DNA of 47,092 nt, taken from an uncultured bacterium (lineage in GTDB: Bacteria; Verrucomicrobiota; Kiritimatiellia; PWTM01). Position 1 is the stretch's first letter. The number at the start of each line of letters is the position of its first letter. Position numbers and translations under genes: made by a program. Below the pieces are notes generated by a model. The model was not told where the DNA came from. It worked only from the letters and a program-made list of their open reading frames with translations, and did not search any database. The stretch lies in assembly GCA_937139365.1 (NCBI GenBank), contig CAKZPT010000098.1:1-47092 (forward strand), read 5' to 3'. Below, piece after piece: positions 44,820-47,092 of the stretch.

Positions 44820-45973
44820 TTTCGGCGCTAGAATAAGCTAAGGCTTCCTGGTCATTCCACCTCCATCTTTGTCTCCCCTGCGCGCCCCCTCGGGGGGGGG
44901 GCGAAGGGCGCGCGCGCCGGCGGTTAGTTCCCCCCGAATCAGACCGCCGCCAGAGTCTTTTCCTCCAACCCTTGGTGCGGCCGTTCGCAGTTGTAGAACC
45001 GAAAGCACCGCCCCAGCCCCTCCTGCGCCGCCAGCCCATCGGGGTAATCGCGCAGGTACACGTCCTCGTACTTCACGCTCCCCCACAACCGCTCGATGAA
45101 CAGGTTGTCCAGCACCCGCCCCCTCCTATCCTCCAAGACCGCCATGCAGACGCCCGCGTCCATCGAGTTCGACAGCTCCCCAGCCAGCACGTAGCGGCTG
45201 AACCAGATCGCCACCCAATACAGGTGGCCTCGTCGCGTCGGAACACTAGGTAATCTCCGCACACCCGACCTGATCGGGCCGGCCAATTCCCAGCCCCTCT
45301 AGCAGGAAGGATATACCCGATGCGTCGGATGTGGCCGACTCGTATGTGGCCCAGGCACAACGGCTTGCAACCCCATCACCCGCATCAGACGCGCCACCCG
45401 TTTCTCGTTGACCTCCCATCCCTGCTGCCGCAGCCAGGCGGTCATGCGCGGCGAGCCATAGAACGGACGCTTCAGGTACGACTCGTCGATCAGCGGCAGG
45501 TTCGCTGCCGTTTCGGTCGCCATCGGCTCGTAGTCGTAGTTCGAGCGGGGCCATCCCGACAACGGACACTGCCGGACGATCGACAACCGGGGATGGCCGG
45601 GGTCGATCCATGGACGTTTGCTCTCCGCCGGCAGGCTCAAAGCTTTTTTTGAGCCAGTCCACCTCCATCTTCAGTCGCCCAATCTCCTTGTACGGCGGCG
45701 CCGTGATCTCCTCTTTCCGGCGCCCGTTCGTCCCCTGGCCCGCGCTGAAGATCGCAGGGGCCCCCTCCAACAGTGGCCGCTTCCAGTGGGCGATAACCGT
45801 GGGGTACACCCCGAACGCCGCTCACTGAGCGTCCGCACGCCCTTCACGGCTTCCGCTGCCGCCTTCGCCGTGAACTCCTCCGAATGCCGCGGCCGCCTCC
45901 TCTTCCGTTCCATCGAACCTCTCCCGTTCTCTAGTCACTGTGCCACAATCTTGGCTTAACAACCTGTCCAAAA
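44811..45973 (-). mobile_element. Decayed IS3-family insertion sequence
   Basis: The element contains orfA/orfB remnants in the usual order on the minus strand. Possible terminal repeats are TGTGGACAATTTCGGC at the low-coordinate end (44811) and, inverted, TTTTGGACAGGTTGTTAAGC near 45973; they match only partly, so the ends are approximate. A run of ten G at 44892-44901 sits in a GC hairpin (GCGCGCCC at 44880-44887, GGGCGCGC at 44906-44913) between the left end and orfB. No target duplication was recognised. It is a different IS3 subgroup from the remnant at the window's left edge. Confidence 0.7.
44939..45913 (-). pseudogene. IS3 orfA-orfB transposase genes, frameshifted and internally deleted
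   Basis: OrfA begins at ATG 45913 (MERKRRRPRHSEEFTAKAAA, the HTH start). It shifts frame near 45820 and continues YPTVIAHWKRPLLEGAPAIF, then EIGRLKMEVDWLKK. At an A7 tract (45650-45644) reading passes to OrfB: SLPAESKRPWIDPGHPRLSI, YLKRPFYGSPRMTAWLRQQG and GLQAVVPGPHTSRPHPTHRV. Another shift near 45295 leads to LPTRRGHLYWVAIWFSRYVL with FIERLWGSVKYEDVYLRDYP and a C-terminal YNCERPHQGLEEKTLAAV. Between MAVLED and RRGRVLDN the block with the second catalytic Asp (D-x-G-x-Q-F) is deleted. The transposase is therefore dead. The A7 tract is in the place where IS3 elements carry their programmed frameshift, but here the frame change has the wrong sign for a simple -1 slip. Confidence 0.85.
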
Positions 45974-46267
45974 AACGGGCGGGGAACTTCCAGGAGCCGT
46001 TTCGAATCCCCTTTTGACACGATCGACCATCAAAACGCTCGAAAATCCTTCCAGCCGTCCCTTCGCGCCTCCTTGCCGACCGCGTTTCAGGGCCACAGCA
46101 CACTCGGTTCCAGCGGGATGCCGCTCTGGAGCCCGGGGCATCGTCGATCTTGCGGCAGATCGCGCCTTGGCGCACGGTAAAGAGGGTCCGGTGTGACGCC
46201 ACGGCGACCCGGTGAGCGTCACGCTGGATCATCACCCCCACTGGAGCTAGGCTGGAGGTTCGTTGCC
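45974..46267. other. Gene-free stretch between the IS and the glycosidase-like gene
   Basis: No recognisable gene, RNA or repeat is seen. A weak purine-rich site (CTGGAGGTTCGTTGCC) precedes the ATG at 46268. If the fragment at 44424-44819 once continued across the IS, its other half is not recognisable here. Confidence 0.4.
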
Positions 46268-47092
46268 ATGAAAACCGCCATCATGCTGGGAATCGCAGGG
46301 CTTCTGACCATGTGCGGCGCCCACGCGGCGGCGGGGGAAGCTGCTGACACGCCGCGGACCGCCAGGATGGGGATCAACCTCGCCGGCCCGGCGGACTGGA
46401 ACGCCGAACTGCCCTTCGTGGACGTCTTTCGGCAGTCCCGTCCGTGGATCAGCCAGCGCGAGGGCGCGGCGTGGGGTGCCGGCCCGCAGCTCGACCTCGA
46501 CGAACTCGGCTGGGTGCAGTTGCTGGCGGCCGGCTGTTACGCGGAAACGATGCTCTGCACCGTCGGCAAGGGGCACTACCCCGGCGGCCGATACCTTGTT
46601 CTCTACGAAGGCGAGGGCCGACTTGAGGCGCGCAACGCCGAAGTGCGCGAACGCGGTCCGGGCCGCCTCGTCGTCGAGGCGGACCCGGCACGGGGAGGTT
46701 GGTCGCTCCAGCTCCGGGCCACCCACCCCTCCAACCACGTCCGTAACATTCGGGTCACCATGCCCGGCTTCGAAGCGACCTGGGAGCAGGATCCGTTCCA
46801 CCCCGCGTTTCTCGCTCGATGGCGGGGGTTCGCATGCATCCGATTCATGGACTGGATGCACACCAACGGATCGGAGGTCCGCACATGGGCCGACCGCCCC
46901 ACCCTTCGTCACGCGACGTTTTCTTGCCGTGGCGTCGCGCTCGAATGGACGATCGAGCTGTGCAATCGACTGGGCGCCGATCCATGGTTCTGCATGCCGC
47001 ACATGGCGGACGACAACTACGTGCGGAGTTTCGCCGTGATGGTAAAGGAACGCCTGGATCCATCGCGGAGGGTGTACGTCGAGTACTCGAAC
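46268..47092 (+). CDS. Secreted glycosidase-like protein, N-terminal part (runs off the window)
   Basis: From the ATG at 46268 the frame stays open to the last base (275 codons), so the gene is incomplete. The N-terminus MKTAIMLGIAGLLTMCGAHA is a signal peptide. A GGAGG lies 11 bases upstream. The mature part has MGINLAGPADWNAELPFVDV, then a beta-rich stretch (HYPGGRYLVLYEGEGRLEAR), then RGFACIRFMDWMHTNGSEVR, GADPWFCMPHMADDNYVRSF and VYVEYSN at the edge. The order of a W-D/N strand, W-x-H-P/MPH and EYSN is that of clan-GH-A-like proteins common in planctomycete- and verrucomicrobia-type genomes; the putative acid Glu would come just before or after the edge. Substrate unknown. Polysaccharide breakdown would fit the sulfatase and fucose-isomerase-like genes. 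Confidence 0.75.
   Translation, partial: MKTAIMLGIAGLLTMCGAHAAAGEAADTPRTARMGINLAGPADWNAELPFVDVFRQSRPWISQREGAAWGAGPQLDLDELGWVQLLAAGCYAETMLCTVGKGHYPGGRYLVLYEGEGRLEARNAEVRERGPGRLVVEADPARGGWSLQLRATHPSNHVRNIRVTMPGFEATWEQDPFHPAFLARWRGFACIRFMDWMHTNGSEVRTWADRPTLRHATFSCRGVALEWTIELCNRLGADPWFCMPHMADDNYVRSFAVMVKERLDPSRRVYVEYSN

Noticed and set aside
44880-44913. GC hairpin with a ten-G run as a terminator
   Set aside because: There is no U-tract, and it lies within the decaying end of the IS; a G10 run may also be a sequencing artefact.

Overview
The window is GC-rich, densely packed DNA from a Gram-negative-type bacterium. It encodes lipoprotein signal peptides, an outer-membrane barrel, a type II secretion pseudopilin, Tad pilus export genes and undecaprenyl-phosphate sugar transfer. 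A (decayed) sulfatase, a fucose-isomerase-like protein, a uroporphyrinogen-decarboxylase-superfamily protein, a secreted glycosidase-like protein, a MurA with Asp in place of the catalytic Cys, and a Lys/Ala-rich mini-protein would fit a member of the Planctomycetes-Verrucomicrobia-Chlamydiae/Kiritimatiellota group. That assignment is inference, not proof. No rRNA, CRISPR array or prophage is visible.

Layout. 1-542: edge of a decayed IS3-family transposase. 0.8-4.4 kb (+): plsY, gpsA and two tandem retropepsin-like lipoproteins, the second frameshifted. 4.5-5.8 kb (-): wrecked sulfatase pseudogene. 6.0-14.2 kb (-): HAD phosphatase, lipoamide dehydrogenase, serine acetyltransferase, azoreductase-like flavoprotein, Ser/Thr kinase, GspK-like pseudopilin and a multi-pass glycosyltransferase-like protein. 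14.4-14.9 kb (+): def. 15.1-15.6 kb (-): CYTH-domain protein. 15.7-20.9 kb (+): URO-D-like gene (frameshifted), LysM lipoprotein, GYF/coiled-coil protein, Prc protease. 20.8-23.7 kb (-): polyprenol sugar-phosphate transferase and a fucose-isomerase-like protein. 24 kb: tRNA-Gln(CUG), a frameshifted P-II gene and a 34-codon stump of an ammonium transporter. 24.7-27.9 kb (-): glmM-glmS operon. 28.1-28.7 kb (+): unknown exported protein. 28.7-31.9 kb (-): nrdR-unknown-recD2, coupled by 4-nt overlaps. 32.0-32.4 kb: a compact promoter-to-terminator unit with a 19-codon Lys/Ala ORF. 32.4-36.7 kb (-): cpaB-cpaF(FHA)-tadB-tadC. 36.8-38.6 kb: dnaA and a candidate replication origin. 38.6-43.2 kb (-): murA, feoB and a DtxR-FeoA-FeoA fusion regulator. 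43.2-44.3 kb (-): thioredoxin-like ferredoxin and an outer-membrane protein. 44.4-46 kb: a gene fragment abutting a second decayed IS3 element. 46.3 kb to the edge (+): start of a secreted glycosidase-like gene.

How it works together. Several sets are coherent: phospholipid precursor synthesis (gpsA supplies glycerol-3-phosphate, PlsY acylates it); amino-sugar and peptidoglycan precursors (glmM, glmS, murA); envelope maintenance (LysM lipoprotein, GYF/coiled coil, Prc); pilus export (Tad); iron uptake and its control (DtxR-FeoA with FeoB); and replication/nucleotide control (dnaA, nrdR, recD2). If the origin is at about 38.2 kb, the genes on its left mostly run with the fork, while murA-feoB-dtxR on its right run against it.

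Five genes are interrupted (retropepsin 2, sulfatase, URO-D, P-II, ammonium transporter). The sulfatase and transporter are clearly dead. The other three carry a single frame change each and could be sequencing errors or recent mutations. The best leads for something undescribed are the short promoter-to-terminator unit at 32.0-32.4 kb, the unknown protein coupled between nrdR and recD2, the paired retropepsin-like lipoproteins, and the DtxR-FeoA-FeoA fusion with a dyad at its start.
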